Shown here: positions 34,687-43,244 of the stretch, piece by piece | Layout: the number at the start of each line of letters is the position of its first letter | Numbering within the stretch: the first letter of the stretch is position 1 | Assembly (NCBI RefSeq): GCF_001713375.1 | Contig: NZ_CP016449.1 | Location: forward strand, 4,507,501 to 4,571,500 | DNA: 64,000 bases | Direction: 5' to 3' | Origin: Hydrogenophaga sp. RAC07 | GTDB lineage: Bacteria > Pseudomonadota > Gammaproteobacteria > Burkholderiales > Burkholderiaceae_C | Made by a program: the position numbers and the translations under genes | The notes under the pieces: model-generated | What the model was told of the DNA's origin: nothing | Databases searched by the model: none | What the model saw: the letters and a program-made list of their open reading frames with translations, nothing else

Positions 34687-35722
34687 AGCCCTCGATCAAC
34701 AACCGGGTGATCTCGGCCGCCGGCAGGTCGCGGCAACCGCTGGCGTTCTGCCCCGACCACAGCGGCGAAAAATCGCCGCTGCCCTTGGCCTCCCAGTGCG
34801 CCCGCAGCGGCGCCATGGCCGCGCCGGCCAGCGGGAACGCGGGCGCCACCGGGTTCATGGGGCCGAGTTCCCGCATCACGCGGTTGACGATGCCGCGCGC
34901 GGGGCGGCCGGTGAACAGGTGCGTCAGGGCAGTGTGGTGCGCCGCCTCGCTTTGCAGCGCGGCGCGGTGCAGGGCGCTGGTGGTGGCCTCATTGCAGCAG
35001 AGGTAGGCTGTGCCCACTTGCACGCCCGAGGCGCCCAGCGCCATGGCCGCGGCCACCCCCGCCGCATCGGCAATGCCGCCGGCAGCGACCACCGGCAGGC
35101 TCACGGCGGCCACGACCTGCGGCAGCAACGCAAAGGTGCCCACCTGCGTGGTGAGGTCGTCGGTGAGGAACATGCCACGGTGGCCGCCGGCTTCCACGCC
35201 CTGGGCAATGATCACATCGGCGCCAAAGGCCTCCAGCCAGTGCGCCTCTTCCACCGTGGTGGCCGACGCCAGCACCACACTGCCCCAGCTTTTCACGCGG
35301 TCCAGCAGGTCCAGGTCGGGCAGGCCGAAGTGGAAGCTCACCACCTTGGGCTTGAAGCGTTCCAGCAGGTTGGCCGATGTGCTGTTGAACGGCACGCGCC
35401 CCGGGCCGGCGGGCACGGCGTCGATGTCCAGCCCGGCCTCGCGGTAGTAGGTGGCCAGCCAGGCACGCCAGGCGGCTTCGCGCGCTTCATCGGGCACCGG
35501 CGGTGTGTGGCAGAAGAAGTTGACGTTGTACGGGCGCGCGGTGCCGGCGGCCAGCGCGGTCAGTTCGCGCTCCAGCGCGTCGGGCGCGAGCATGGCGCAG
35601 GGCAGCGAGCCCAGCGCGCCCGCGTTGCTCACGGCCACCGCGAGCGCGGCGCCCTGCACGCCCGCCATGGGCGCCTGGATCAGGGGGACATCGGTACCGA
35701 GCAACGAGGTGAGTGCGTTCAT
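34670..35722 (-). CDS. NAD(P)H-dependent flavin oxidoreductase / nitronate monooxygenase family
   Basis: The 350-residue TIM-barrel FMN enzyme has PLIQAPMAGVQG at the N-terminus, VVSFHFGLPD, IIAQGVEAGGHRG and LPVVAAGGIADAAG with the phosphate-binding GASGVQVGTAYL. This family includes nitronate monooxygenases and FabK-like reductases; 2-nitropropane-dioxygenase annotation is generic. It is divergent from hpaR and shares the 78-bp intergenic region holding the palindromic operator, so it might be affected by HpaR. The ATG at 35722 is clear. Confidence 0.9.
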   Translation of the reverse strand: MNALTSLLGTDVPLIQAPMAGVQGAALAVAVSNAGALGSLPCAMLAPDALERELTALAAGTARPYNVNFFCHTPPVPDEAREAAWRAWLATYYREAGLDIDAVPAGPGRVPFNSTSANLLERFKPKVVSFHFGLPDLDLLDRVKSWGSVVLASATTVEEAHWLEAFGADVIIAQGVEAGGHRGMFLTDDLTTQVGTFALLPQVVAAVSLPVVAAGGIADAAGVAAAMALGASGVQVGTAYLCCNEATTSALHRAALQSEAAHHTALTHLFTGRPARGIVNRVMRELGPMNPVAPAFPLAGAAMAPLRAHWEAKGSGDFSPLWSGQNASGCRDLPAAEITRLLIEGFSARA

Positions 35723-35784
35723 GCGCGGATTCTCCGCGAGCACCCCGGCCGGGTAAACCCTCAAAGGTGTAACACCGCATTCAT

Positions 35785-35796
35785 TTAACATGTTAA
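35785..35796. promoter_or_regulatory. Palindromic operator candidate upstream of hpaR
   Basis: TTAACATGTTAA is a perfect 12-bp palindrome in a short AT-rich island, ending 4 bp before the hpaR ATG. It overlaps a further dyad (ATTTA / TAAAT, 35783-35802). MarR-family regulators bind such dyads, so HpaR autoregulation is likely. No Shine-Dalgarno lies between palindrome and ATG, so hpaR mRNA could be leaderless or the operator may cover the ribosome binding site. It could also control the divergent flavoprotein gene. Confidence 0.6.
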
Positions 35797-35800
35797 CTAA

Positions 35801-36283
35801 ATGAGCGAGACCACCCCCTTCATCCACCGCAACCTGCCGCGCCTGCTGCTCGAGGCGCGCGAGGCCGTGATGCTGCACACCCGGCCCAGCCTGCGTGAGC
35901 ACGGTTTGAGCGACCAGCAGTGGCGCGTGCTGCGCGTGCTCGGCGAACACGCGCGCCTGCCCGGTGGTGTGGAGACCGGCCGGGTGGCCCGTGAGGCGTT
36001 TCTGCTCGGGCCCAGCCTCACCGGCGTGCTCACACGCATGGAGCGCGACGGTTTGATCGCGCGTGGCCGCTGCCCGCAGGATGCCCGCCGCACCGTGGTG
36101 CGCGCCACGCCCGCCGGGCTCAAGCTGGTCAAGCGCCTGTCCAGCACCATCGAAGCGCACTACGCCTGGATGGAAGAGCGCCTGGGCAAGGCGCGGCTGG
36201 CGCAGCTGTATGTGTTGCTCGACGACGTGATCGCGCTGGAGTTGCCGGTCGACGTCGAGCCAGCGGAGGAGGACACCGAATGA
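35801..36283 (+). CDS. hpaR: MarR-family regulator of homoprotocatechuate degradation
   Basis: The 160-residue winged-helix protein has LPRLLLEAREAVM, SDQQWRVLRVL, a recognition helix region LLGPSLTGVLTRMERDGLI and the wing RGRCPQDARRTVV, the pattern of HpaR/HpcR. In E. coli HpaR represses the meta-operon and is released by 4-hydroxyphenylacetate-type inducers. Here it is the first gene of the hpa operon and overlaps hpaG1 by 4 bp, so regulator and enzymes are cotranscribed. Confidence 0.93.
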   Translation: MSETTPFIHRNLPRLLLEAREAVMLHTRPSLREHGLSDQQWRVLRVLGEHARLPGGVETGRVAREAFLLGPSLTGVLTRMERDGLIARGRCPQDARRTVVRATPAGLKLVKRLSSTIEAHYAWMEERLGKARLAQLYVLLDDVIALELPVDVEPAEEDTE

Positions 36284-36927
36284 ACACCCACTGGATGCCC
36301 GAAGGCACGGTTTACGGCACGCTGCTCAACTTCCAGCGCGAGCACGCGCTGTGGGCGCCGCGCATGAACGAGGCGCCGTACAAGGCGCCGCCGAGCGCAC
36401 CCGTGCTCTACATCAAGACCGCCAACACCTTCACCGCTGCGGGTCACAGCATCCCCTTGCCTCCGGGCCAACCGGTGGCGGTGGCCGCCGCGCTCGGGCT
36501 GGTGATGGGCGCCACCGGCGTGGCGGGTGCCGCGCTGTTCAACGACGTGGCCATCGTGCACGACAGCTACTACCGCCCGCCGGTGAAGTTCCGCTGTGTG
36601 GACGGTTTCTTCGGCGTTGGTCCCGAAAGTGTGCCGCTGCAGCGCCTGGGCGGGCTGGAGGGCCTGGCCAGCTTGCAGCTGGAGCTGCGCATCAACGGCG
36701 TGCACCGGCAAACCACGGCATTGGCCGAGCTGGTGCGCGACGCCGCCACCTTGGTGGCCGATGTCAACGCATTCATGACGCTGCGCGCCGGTGATGTGTT
36801 GATGCTGGGCAGCGACTGCTTGCCCGACGGCACGCGCCCGCTGGTGCACGCGGGCGACACGGTGGAGATCAGCGCCACCGGTTTCAAACCGGCGGTGCAC
36901 AGCTTCCACGCGGAGCAGACGGTATGA
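36280..36927 (+). CDS. hpaG1: Homoprotocatechuate pathway FAH-family decarboxylase/isomerase subunit HpaG1
   Basis: The 215-residue fumarylacetoacetate-hydrolase-fold protein starts with VYGTLLNFQREHALW and has PVLYIKTANTF and AALFNDVAIVHDSYYRP. It corresponds to the N-terminal half of E. coli HpaG, the 5-oxopent-3-ene-1,2,5-tricarboxylate decarboxylase / 2-hydroxyhepta-diene-dioate isomerase. In this organism the two FAH domains are separate genes. It is followed by hpaG2 after 10 bp. Confidence 0.9.
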   Translation: MNTHWMPEGTVYGTLLNFQREHALWAPRMNEAPYKAPPSAPVLYIKTANTFTAAGHSIPLPPGQPVAVAAALGLVMGATGVAGAALFNDVAIVHDSYYRPPVKFRCVDGFFGVGPESVPLQRLGGLEGLASLQLELRINGVHRQTTALAELVRDAATLVADVNAFMTLRAGDVLMLGSDCLPDGTRPLVHAGDTVEISATGFKPAVHSFHAEQTV

Positions 36928-36937
36928 AGGAGAGGCC

Positions 36938-37717
36938 ATGAAACACGCCCGCATCGCCTGGGCCGGCGCGGTCCATGAGGCCGTGGAGGTCGACGGCCAA
37001 CTGGAATTGCTCACTCCCGCGTTCAAAGGCCGGCGCGTGGGTTTCGACGAGGTCGTGTGGCTGCCCCCGCTCGCACCCAACCCGCCCACCCGCCCGCGCA
37101 CCATCCTCGCGCTCGGCCTGAACTACGCCGACCACGCGAAGGAACTCGCGTTCAAGGCGCCCGTAGAGCCGCTCGCCTTCGTCAAAGGCGAGGCCAGCCT
37201 CACCGGCCACCGGGGTTTCACGCTTCGCCCGCCGGGTGTGCAACACATGCACTACGAATGTGAACTCGCGGTGGTGATCGGCCGCACGGCCAAACACGTG
37301 AACAAGTCCGACGCGCTGGACTTCGTGGCGGGCTACACCGTCGCCAACGACTACGCGATCCGCGACTACCTGGAGAACTGGTACCGGCCCAACCTGCGCG
37401 TGAAGAACCGCGACACCTGCACGCCCATCGGCCCCTGGCTGGTGGACGCGGCCGACGTGCCCGACCCCATGAACCTGGCCCTGCAGACCACTGTCAATGG
37501 ACAAGTCACGCAGCAGGGCAACACCCGCGACATGATCTTCGACGTGCCTACGCTGATCGAGTATTTCAGCACCTTCATGACCCTGCAACCCGGCGACCTG
37601 ATCCTCACCGGCACACCCGACGGCGTGGTCGACTGCCAGCCCGGCGACGTGATCGTCACGTCCATCGAAGGCATCGGCGACCTGGTCAACACCATCACTT
37701 CATCCGAACCCGCATGA
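36938..37717 (+). CDS. hpaG2: Homoprotocatechuate pathway FAH-family decarboxylase/isomerase subunit HpaG2
   Basis: The 259-residue FAH-family protein has ILALGLNYADHAKEL, LAFVKGEASLTGH, the metal-binding acidic residues in HYECELAVVIG, AGYTVANDYAIRDY and LILTGTPDGV. It is the equivalent of the C-terminal half of HpaG and carries the full metal and catalytic set, more so than HpaG1. It decarboxylates and isomerises the ring-cleavage product. Its stop overlaps hpaE by 4 bp. Confidence 0.93.
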   Translation: MKHARIAWAGAVHEAVEVDGQLELLTPAFKGRRVGFDEVVWLPPLAPNPPTRPRTILALGLNYADHAKELAFKAPVEPLAFVKGEASLTGHRGFTLRPPGVQHMHYECELAVVIGRTAKHVNKSDALDFVAGYTVANDYAIRDYLENWYRPNLRVKNRDTCTPIGPWLVDAADVPDPMNLALQTTVNGQVTQQGNTRDMIFDVPTLIEYFSTFMTLQPGDLILTGTPDGVVDCQPGDVIVTSIEGIGDLVNTITSSEPA

Positions 37718-39183
37718 CGATCCAGCACCTCATCAACGGCCAATCCGTGGCCAGCGCCACTACCTTCGAAACGATCAACCCCGCCACGCAGGACGTGCTG
37801 GCCGAGGTCAGCGCGGGTGGCGTTGACGAAGTCAATGCAGCGGTGCAGGCCGCGAAAGACGCGTTCCCCAAGTGGGCCGGCCTGCCCGCCACCGAGCGCG
37901 CCAAACTCATGCGAAAGCTCGGCGAACTGATCGCGGCCCACGTGCCCGAGATCGCGCAGACCGAGACCAACGACTGCGGCCAGGTGATTGCGCAGACCGG
38001 CAAACAACTCATCCCGCGCGCGGCGGACAACTTCTCGTACTTCGCCGAGATGTGCACCCGCGTGGACGGTCACACCTACCCCACGCCCACGCACCTGAAC
38101 TACACGCTGTTCCAACCGGTGGGCGTGTGCGCGCTGATCAGCCCGTGGAACGTGCCTTTCATGACCGCCACCTGGAAGGTCGCGCCCTGCCTGGCCTTCG
38201 GCAACACGGCGGTGCTGAAGATGAGCGAGCTCAGCCCGCTCACCGCCGCGCGCCTGGGTGAGCTGGCGCTGGAAGCCGGCATTCCGCCCGGCGTGTTGAA
38301 CGTGGTGCACGGCATGGGCAAGGATGCGGGCGAGCCCCTGTGTGCCCACCCGGACGTGCGCGCGATTTCCTTCACCGGCTCCACCGCCACCGGCAACCGC
38401 ATCGTGCAGAGCGCAGGCCTCAAGAAGTTCAGCATGGAGCTGGGTGGCAAGAGTCCGTTCGTGATCTTTGACGACGCCGATCTGGACCGCGCGCTGGACG
38501 CTGCCGTGTTCATGATCTTCAGCAACAACGGCGAGCGCTGCACGGCGGGCAGCCGCATCCTGGTGCAGCAGAGCATCTACGCCGACTTTGCGCAGAAATT
38601 CGCCGAGCGCGCGAAGCGCATCACCGTGGGCGACCCGCTGGATGAGAAGACCATCGTTGGCCCGATGATCAGCCGGGCCCATCTGGCGAAGGTGCGCAGC
38701 TACATCGAACTGGGACCGAAGGAGGGCGCCACACTCTTGTGTGGCGGTCTGGACCGGCCCTCGTACGCGGCCGAGTTGCCGTCGCGCGTGGCAAGGGGCA
38801 ACTACGTGTGGCCCACGGTGTTCGCCGATGTGGACAACCGCATGCGCATCGCACAAGAGGAAATCTTTGGACCCGTCGCCTGCCTCATTCCGTTTCGCGA
38901 CGAGGCGCATGCGATCGAGCTGGCGAACGACATCCAGTACGGTCTTTCCAGTTACGTGTGGACGGAGAACCTGGGCCGTGCGCACCGGGTGGCGGCGGCG
39001 GTGGAAGCGGGCATGTGTTTCGTGAATTCGCAGAACGTGCGGGATTTGCGCCAGCCGTTTGGCGGCACCAAGGCGAGTGGCACGGGGCGTGAGGGTGGCA
39101 CCTGGAGTTACGAGGTGTTTCTGGAGCCGAAGAACGTGGCGGTGTCGCTCGGGTCGCACCACATTCCGCATTGGGGGGTTTGA
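37714..39183 (+). CDS. hpaE: 5-carboxymethyl-2-hydroxymuconate semialdehyde dehydrogenase
   Basis: The 489-residue aldehyde dehydrogenase has ISPWNVPFMTATWKVAPCLA, FTGSTATGNRI, catalytic Glu in MELGGKSPF, catalytic Cys in NNGERCTAGSR and EEIFGPVACLIPF. It oxidises the semialdehyde formed by HpaD with NAD. Coupled by 4-bp overlap to hpaG2. The frame on the opposite strand across this gene is a compositional shadow. Confidence 0.95.
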   Translation: MTIQHLINGQSVASATTFETINPATQDVLAEVSAGGVDEVNAAVQAAKDAFPKWAGLPATERAKLMRKLGELIAAHVPEIAQTETNDCGQVIAQTGKQLIPRAADNFSYFAEMCTRVDGHTYPTPTHLNYTLFQPVGVCALISPWNVPFMTATWKVAPCLAFGNTAVLKMSELSPLTAARLGELALEAGIPPGVLNVVHGMGKDAGEPLCAHPDVRAISFTGSTATGNRIVQSAGLKKFSMELGGKSPFVIFDDADLDRALDAAVFMIFSNNGERCTAGSRILVQQSIYADFAQKFAERAKRITVGDPLDEKTIVGPMISRAHLAKVRSYIELGPKEGATLLCGGLDRPSYAAELPSRVARGNYVWPTVFADVDNRMRIAQEEIFGPVACLIPFRDEAHAIELANDIQYGLSSYVWTENLGRAHRVAAAVEAGMCFVNSQNVRDLRQPFGGTKASGTGREGGTWSYEVFLEPKNVAVSLGSHHIPHWGV

Positions 39184-39236
39184 AATGCCTTCATTCCTGC
39201 GTGTGTGCGTTCTTCCTTTCGCACTCGCGGTCCGCA

Positions 39237-39340
39237 GTGGTTTGAAACCCTGGGGTGTCCACCGCAGCGAAGTCAAGGAGGAGGGGCCGAAGGCCCCGGG
39301 GGACATTCGCGGAGGTGGGCGCCCCAGGGTTTCAAACCAC
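39237..39340. repeat. 104-bp palindromic element with nested hairpins
   Basis: Outer arms are a perfect 19-nt inverted repeat: GTGGTTTGAAACCCTGGGG at 39237-39255 against its complement at 39322-39340. Near-perfect pairing continues inward (tgtccacc against ggtgggcg). In the centre is a second hairpin GGGGCC-gaa-GGCCCC (39283-39297). The element fills most of the 191-bp gap between hpaE and hpaD. It looks like a REP/MITE-like mobile palindrome. No second copy was noticed in this window and it carries no transposase. Confidence 0.8.
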
Positions 39341-39374
39341 GGAGCAAGCAGCAAGCAGCAAGGAGGAACAAAAC

Positions 39375-40298
39375 ATGGGAAAACTAGCCCTCGTAGCCAA
39401 AGTCACCCACGTCCCCTCGATGTACCTCAGCGAACTCGACGGACCCAGAAAAGGCACAAGACAGGACGCCATCGACGGCCACAAGGAGATCAGCCGGCGC
39501 TGCCGAGAACTCGGGGTGGACACCATCGTCGTCTTCGACACCCACTGGCTCGTCAACGCCAGCTACCACCTCAACTGCGCACCGCACTTTGAAGGCCGCT
39601 ACACCAGCAACGAACTGCCGCACTTCATCAGCAACCTGCCGTTCGAGATCCCCGGCAACCCCGCACTGGGCCAACTGCTCGCCCAGGTTTGCAACGAGCA
39701 CGGTGTGGAAACCCTGGCCCACCACGCCACCACCCTCGGCCCCGAGTACGGCACGCTGGTGCCCATGCGCTACATGAACGCCGACCAGCACTTCAAAGCC
39801 ATCTCGGTTTCTGCGCTGTGCCAGGCCCATTACCTCAACGACAGCGTGCGCCTGGGCTGGGCCATGCGCCGCGCCGTGGAAGACCACTACGACGGCACCG
39901 TCGCGTTCCTCGCCAGCGGCAGCCTCAGCCACCGTTTTGCACAGAACGGTCTGGCGCCTGATTTCGCCTTCAAGATATGGAGCCCCTTTCTCGAAACGCT
40001 CGACCGCCGCGTCGTGCAGATGTGGGAACAGGGCGAGTGGAAAGCCTTTTGCGAGATGCTGCCCGAGTACGCGGCCAAGGGCCACGGCGAAGGCTTCATG
40101 CACGACACTGCCATGATGCTGGGCGCGCTCGGCTGGAGCGAGTACGAAGGCCAGGCCGAGGTCATCACGCCCTACTTCGGCGCGTCCGGCACCGGCCAGA
40201 TCAACGCCGTGTTCCCCGTCATGCCACAGACCGGCGCCGCCATTCCCGCTGCACAGGCTTCGGCTGCGCAGGGCTACCAATCCGTCTCCCGACTCTGA
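39375..40298 (+). CDS. hpaD: 3,4-dihydroxyphenylacetate 2,3-dioxygenase (LigB-type)
   Basis: The 307-residue class III extradiol dioxygenase has KVTHVPSMYLSELDGPRKGT with an iron-ligand histidine, VVFDTHWLVNASYHLN, HATTLGPEYGTLVPM and ASGSLSHRF. It cleaves the ring of homoprotocatechuate meta to the hydroxyls. The ATG at 39375 follows a perfect AGGAGG (39361-39366). The longer open frame starts inside the palindromic repeat and is rejected. The repeat separates it from hpaE, the only large gap in the operon. Confidence 0.94.
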   Translation: MGKLALVAKVTHVPSMYLSELDGPRKGTRQDAIDGHKEISRRCRELGVDTIVVFDTHWLVNASYHLNCAPHFEGRYTSNELPHFISNLPFEIPGNPALGQLLAQVCNEHGVETLAHHATTLGPEYGTLVPMRYMNADQHFKAISVSALCQAHYLNDSVRLGWAMRRAVEDHYDGTVAFLASGSLSHRFAQNGLAPDFAFKIWSPFLETLDRRVVQMWEQGEWKAFCEMLPEYAAKGHGEGFMHDTAMMLGALGWSEYEGQAEVITPYFGASGTGQINAVFPVMPQTGAAIPAAQASAAQGYQSVSRL

Positions 40299-40303
40299 CC
40301 ACC

Positions 40304-40750
40304 ATGCCCCACCTTGTCATCCTCTACACCCCCAACCTCGACAAGCCCGAACCGGAAGGTGGCATCGACATGGGCCGCCTCTGCCGGGCCCTGTGCGACG
40401 CCATGCTCGCCGTGCGTGACGAGGCCGACCAACAGGTCTTCCCCACGGGTGGCACGCGCGTGCTGGCCTACCCGGCCGCTCACAGCGCCATCGCCGACGG
40501 TGGTGCGGCCGGCAAGGCCGCCGGCCTCGGCAGCGACTACGCGTTTGTCTACATGAACGTGCGCATGGCCAAGGGCCGCAGCGCCCTCACGCACCAGCGC
40601 GTGGGTGACGCCTTGCAGGCCTGCGTCAAAACGAACTTTGCGGCGCAACTCGCCGCACGCCCCATCGGCATCACGGTGCAGGTGGACGAGGGCCACGAGG
40701 TGTTCGACGCCAAGAACAGCTCCATTCACCCGCTGTTCGCCCGGGGCTGA
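40304..40750 (+). CDS. hpaF: 5-carboxymethyl-2-hydroxymuconate delta-isomerase
   Basis: The 148-residue tautomerase-like protein begins MPHLVILYTPNL; Pro2 becomes the N-terminal catalytic proline after Met removal. It isomerises 5-carboxymethyl-2-hydroxymuconate in the homoprotocatechuate pathway. It is somewhat longer than the E. coli enzyme (about 126 residues). It lies 5 bp after hpaD and 18 bp before hpaH. Confidence 0.9.
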   Translation: MPHLVILYTPNLDKPEPEGGIDMGRLCRALCDAMLAVRDEADQQVFPTGGTRVLAYPAAHSAIADGGAAGKAAGLGSDYAFVYMNVRMAKGRSALTHQRVGDALQACVKTNFAAQLAARPIGITVQVDEGHEVFDAKNSSIHPLFARG

Positions 40751-40768
40751 CCGCTCAACAAGGACACC

Positions 40769-41596
40769 ATGTTCGACGACACCCTCATCCAGCAACTCGC
40801 CGCCGAACTCGACCACGCGGAGAAGACCCGCACGGCGCTGGAGCACTTCTCCAAGCGCTACCCCGGCATGACCATCGAAGACGGTTACCGCGTCGGCCGT
40901 GCCTGGGTCGCGTTGCAGGTGGCCGGCGGCAACAAGGTCATCGGCCACAAGATCGGCCTCACCAGCCGCGCCATGCAGATGGCCAGCCAGATCGACGAAC
41001 CCGACTTCGGCACCTTGCTGCAGAGCATGCTGTTCACCGCGCCGGCCGGCCAGGTGCTGGAGATCCCCGCCAGCCGATTCATTGCACCGCGCGTGGAGGT
41101 TGAACTCGCCTTCGTGCTCAAGGCACCGCTCAAGGGCACGGACGTGACGGTGGCCGATGTGCTCAACGCCACCGAGTACGTGACGCCGGCCATCGAGATC
41201 ATCGACGCGCGCATCGAGCAGTTCGACCGGCACACCAAGGCCATGCGCAAGGTGTTCGACACCATCAGCGACAACGCGGCCAACGCCGGCATCGTGCTCG
41301 GTGCGGGCGATGAGCGCTACCACGCCGACCCGCTCACCACCGACCTGGCGTGGTGCGGCGCCGTGCTCAAGCAAAACGACGTGGTGGAAGAAACGGGCCT
41401 CGCCGCCGGTGTGCAGGGCCATCCCGCCATCGGTATTGCCTGGCTGGCGCACAAGCTCGCGCCCTGGGGCGAGTCGCTGCGCGCGGGCCAGATCGTGCTG
41501 GCCGGTTCGTTCACGCGGCCCGTGGCCGCGAAGGCGGGTGACCTGTTCGAGGCCGACTACGGCCCGCTCGGGTGCCTGAAGTTCAAGTTCGTCTGA
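40769..41596 (+). CDS. hpaH: 2-oxo-hepta-3-ene-1,7-dioate hydratase
   Basis: The 275-residue FAH-superfamily hydratase has [41 protein letters not shown] (metal-ligand glutamates) and [13 protein letters not shown]. It hydrates 2-oxohept-3-ene-1,7-dioate before aldol cleavage by HpaI. The position between hpaF and hpaI matches the pathway order. Confidence 0.94.
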   Translation: MFDDTLIQQLAAELDHAEKTRTALEHFSKRYPGMTIEDGYRVGRAWVALQVAGGNKVIGHKIGLTSRAMQMASQIDEPDFGTLLQSMLFTAPAGQVLEIPASRFIAPRVEVELAFVLKAPLKGTDVTVADVLNATEYVTPAIEIIDARIEQFDRHTKAMRKVFDTISDNAANAGIVLGAGDERYHADPLTTDLAWCGAVLKQNDVVEETGLAAGVQGHPAIGIAWLAHKLAPWGESLRAGQIVLAGSFTRPVAAKAGDLFEADYGPLGCLKFKFV

Positions 41597-41605
41597 GTGA
41601 ATCCC

Positions 41606-42433
41606 ATGCACACCCCCATCAACACCTTCAAACAGGCGCTCGCCGCCGGCACACCGCAGATCGGCCTGTGGGCCGCATTGGCCAGCGCTTACAGCACCGA
41701 GCTGCTGGCCGGCATCGGCTATGACTGGCTGCTGATCGACGGCGAACACGCGCCCAACGACGTGCGCAACACGCTGGCGCAGTTGCAGGCGGTGGCCAGC
41801 GCGCAGCACGCGTTTGGCGACGCCCGCTCACACGCCATCGTGCGCGTGCCGGTGGGCACGGGCGACGTGGGCGTGGCCCTCATCAAGCAGTACCTCGACA
41901 TCGGCGCGCAGACCTTGCTGGTGCCCATGATCGACACGGCCGCGCAAGCCGAGCTGGTCGTCAAGGCCACACGCTACGCCCCTGCCGGCATCCGCGGCAT
42001 GGGCAGCGCGCTGGCGCGGGCTTCGCGCTGGCAGGCGCACGCGCGTTACGTTCACGAGGCCAACGACCAGGTCTGTGTGCTGGTGCAGGCCGAAACGGTG
42101 GAGGCCATGAAAAACCTCGACGCGATCGCCGCCACGCCCGGGGTGGACGGTGTCTTCATCGGCCCGGCCGACCTCAGCGCCTCCATGGGCCACCCTGGCA
42201 ATGCGGCGCACCCGGATGTGCAGGCCGTCATTGCCGATGGCGTGCAACGCATCCGCGCTGCCGGCAAGGCGCCCGGCATCCTGGCCACCACCGAAGCGGG
42301 CGCGAAACAGTGGCTTGCCGCAGGCGCACTGTTCGTGGCCGTGGGCGCCGATACCCTGCTGCTGGCCTCGGGCGCTTCGCAGTTGCTGGCGCAGTTCAAA
42401 GGCCCGGCCGCCACCGGCCCCAACACCTACTGA
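41606..42433 (+). CDS. hpaI: 4-hydroxy-2-oxoheptanedioate aldolase
   Basis: The 275-residue class II pyruvate aldolase has [46 protein letters not shown] and [16 protein letters not shown]. It splits 4-hydroxy-2-oxoheptanedioate into pyruvate and succinate semialdehyde using a divalent metal. The ATG at 41606 is preferred over the GTG at 41597, which overlaps nothing but adds three residues. Confidence 0.95.
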   Translation: MHTPINTFKQALAAGTPQIGLWAALASAYSTELLAGIGYDWLLIDGEHAPNDVRNTLAQLQAVASAQHAFGDARSHAIVRVPVGTGDVGVALIKQYLDIGAQTLLVPMIDTAAQAELVVKATRYAPAGIRGMGSALARASRWQAHARYVHEANDQVCVLVQAETVEAMKNLDAIAATPGVDGVFIGPADLSASMGHPGNAAHPDVQAVIADGVQRIRAAGKAPGILATTEAGAKQWLAAGALFVAVGADTLLLASGASQLLAQFKGPAATGPNTY

Positions 42434-42445
42434 AGGAGACTTGTC

Positions 42446-43240
42446 ATGAACGCCACGCTGCGCGCCACCACCGTGCTCCCGCCCGGCATGCACCCCGATG
42501 AATGGGCCGCGCGCCTGGAGCTCGCCGCCTGCTACCGCGTGTTTGCCATGCTGGGGTGGACGGAGATGATCTACAACCACATCACGCTGCGGTTGCCCGA
42601 CGCGGTGGCGGGTGGTGAGAAGCAATTCCTCATCAACCCGTTTGGCTTGCACTACAGCGAGGTCACGGCGAGCAACCTGGTCAAGATCAACCTCCAGGGC
42701 GAGGTGCTCGGCGGCTCCACCCACCGCGTCAACCCGGCCGGGTTCACCGTGCACGCTGCCGTCCACGACAGCCTGCCCGGCGCGCACTGCGTGATGCACA
42801 CCCACACGACCGCCGGTGTGGCCGTGGCCTGCCTCAAAGACGGCCTGCAGCAGACCAACTTCTACACCGCGCAGCTGCACGGCATGCTGGCGTACCACGA
42901 CTTCGAAGGCATCACCATCCACGCCGGCGAAGCGCCGCGCCTGCTCAAAAGCATGGGCGACAAACCCGCTGTGATCCTGCGCAACCACGGCCTGCTGGCC
43001 TGGGGAGCCACCGTGCCACAGACCTTTGCCATCCTGTGGACGCTGCAGCGCGCCTGCGAAATCCAGCTGGCCACCTTCAGCATGGGCGGTGCCGCGGCCG
43101 CGATTCCGGTGCCTGAAGCCATTGCTGCGAGATGCACACGCGACGCGCTACAGTTCAGCCCCAACCACGGCGCAGGCCGTGACGTGTTCGACGCGCTGGT
43201 GAGGCAGGTGAACCGCCTGGACAGCAGCTACCTGGAGTGA
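42446..43240 (+). CDS. Class II aldolase/adducin-family protein
   Basis: The 264-residue protein has the AraD/FucA-type fold with YNHITLRLP, INPFGLHYSEVTASNL, the metal-binding histidines in HCVMHTHTTAGVAV and a third histidine in ILRNHGLLAWG. Family members are metal-dependent aldolases, epimerases or decarboxylases. It is 12 bp after hpaI with a GAAGGAGA ribosome binding site, so it is part of the hpa transcript, though it has no place in the textbook pathway. The substrate is unknown. Confidence 0.88.
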   Translation: MNATLRATTVLPPGMHPDEWAARLELAACYRVFAMLGWTEMIYNHITLRLPDAVAGGEKQFLINPFGLHYSEVTASNLVKINLQGEVLGGSTHRVNPAGFTVHAAVHDSLPGAHCVMHTHTTAGVAVACLKDGLQQTNFYTAQLHGMLAYHDFEGITIHAGEAPRLLKSMGDKPAVILRNHGLLAWGATVPQTFAILWTLQRACEIQLATFSMGGAAAAIPVPEAIAARCTRDALQFSPNHGAGRDVFDALVRQVNRLDSSYLE

Positions 43241-43244
43241 ACGT

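Noticed and set aside
39237..39340. Palindromic element as a CRISPR or insertion sequence remnant
   Set aside because: There are no repeated spacer units and no transposase; it is one palindrome with an inner hairpin.
37366..39354. Minus-strand open frame of 662 codons across hpaE
   Set aside because: Antisense shadow of hpaE, running on into the palindromic repeat; no recognisable protein features.
39255..39374. N-terminal extension of hpaD through the palindromic element
   Set aside because: The perfect AGGAGG before the ATG at 39375 and the family N-terminus show the true start; the extension is repeat sequence.
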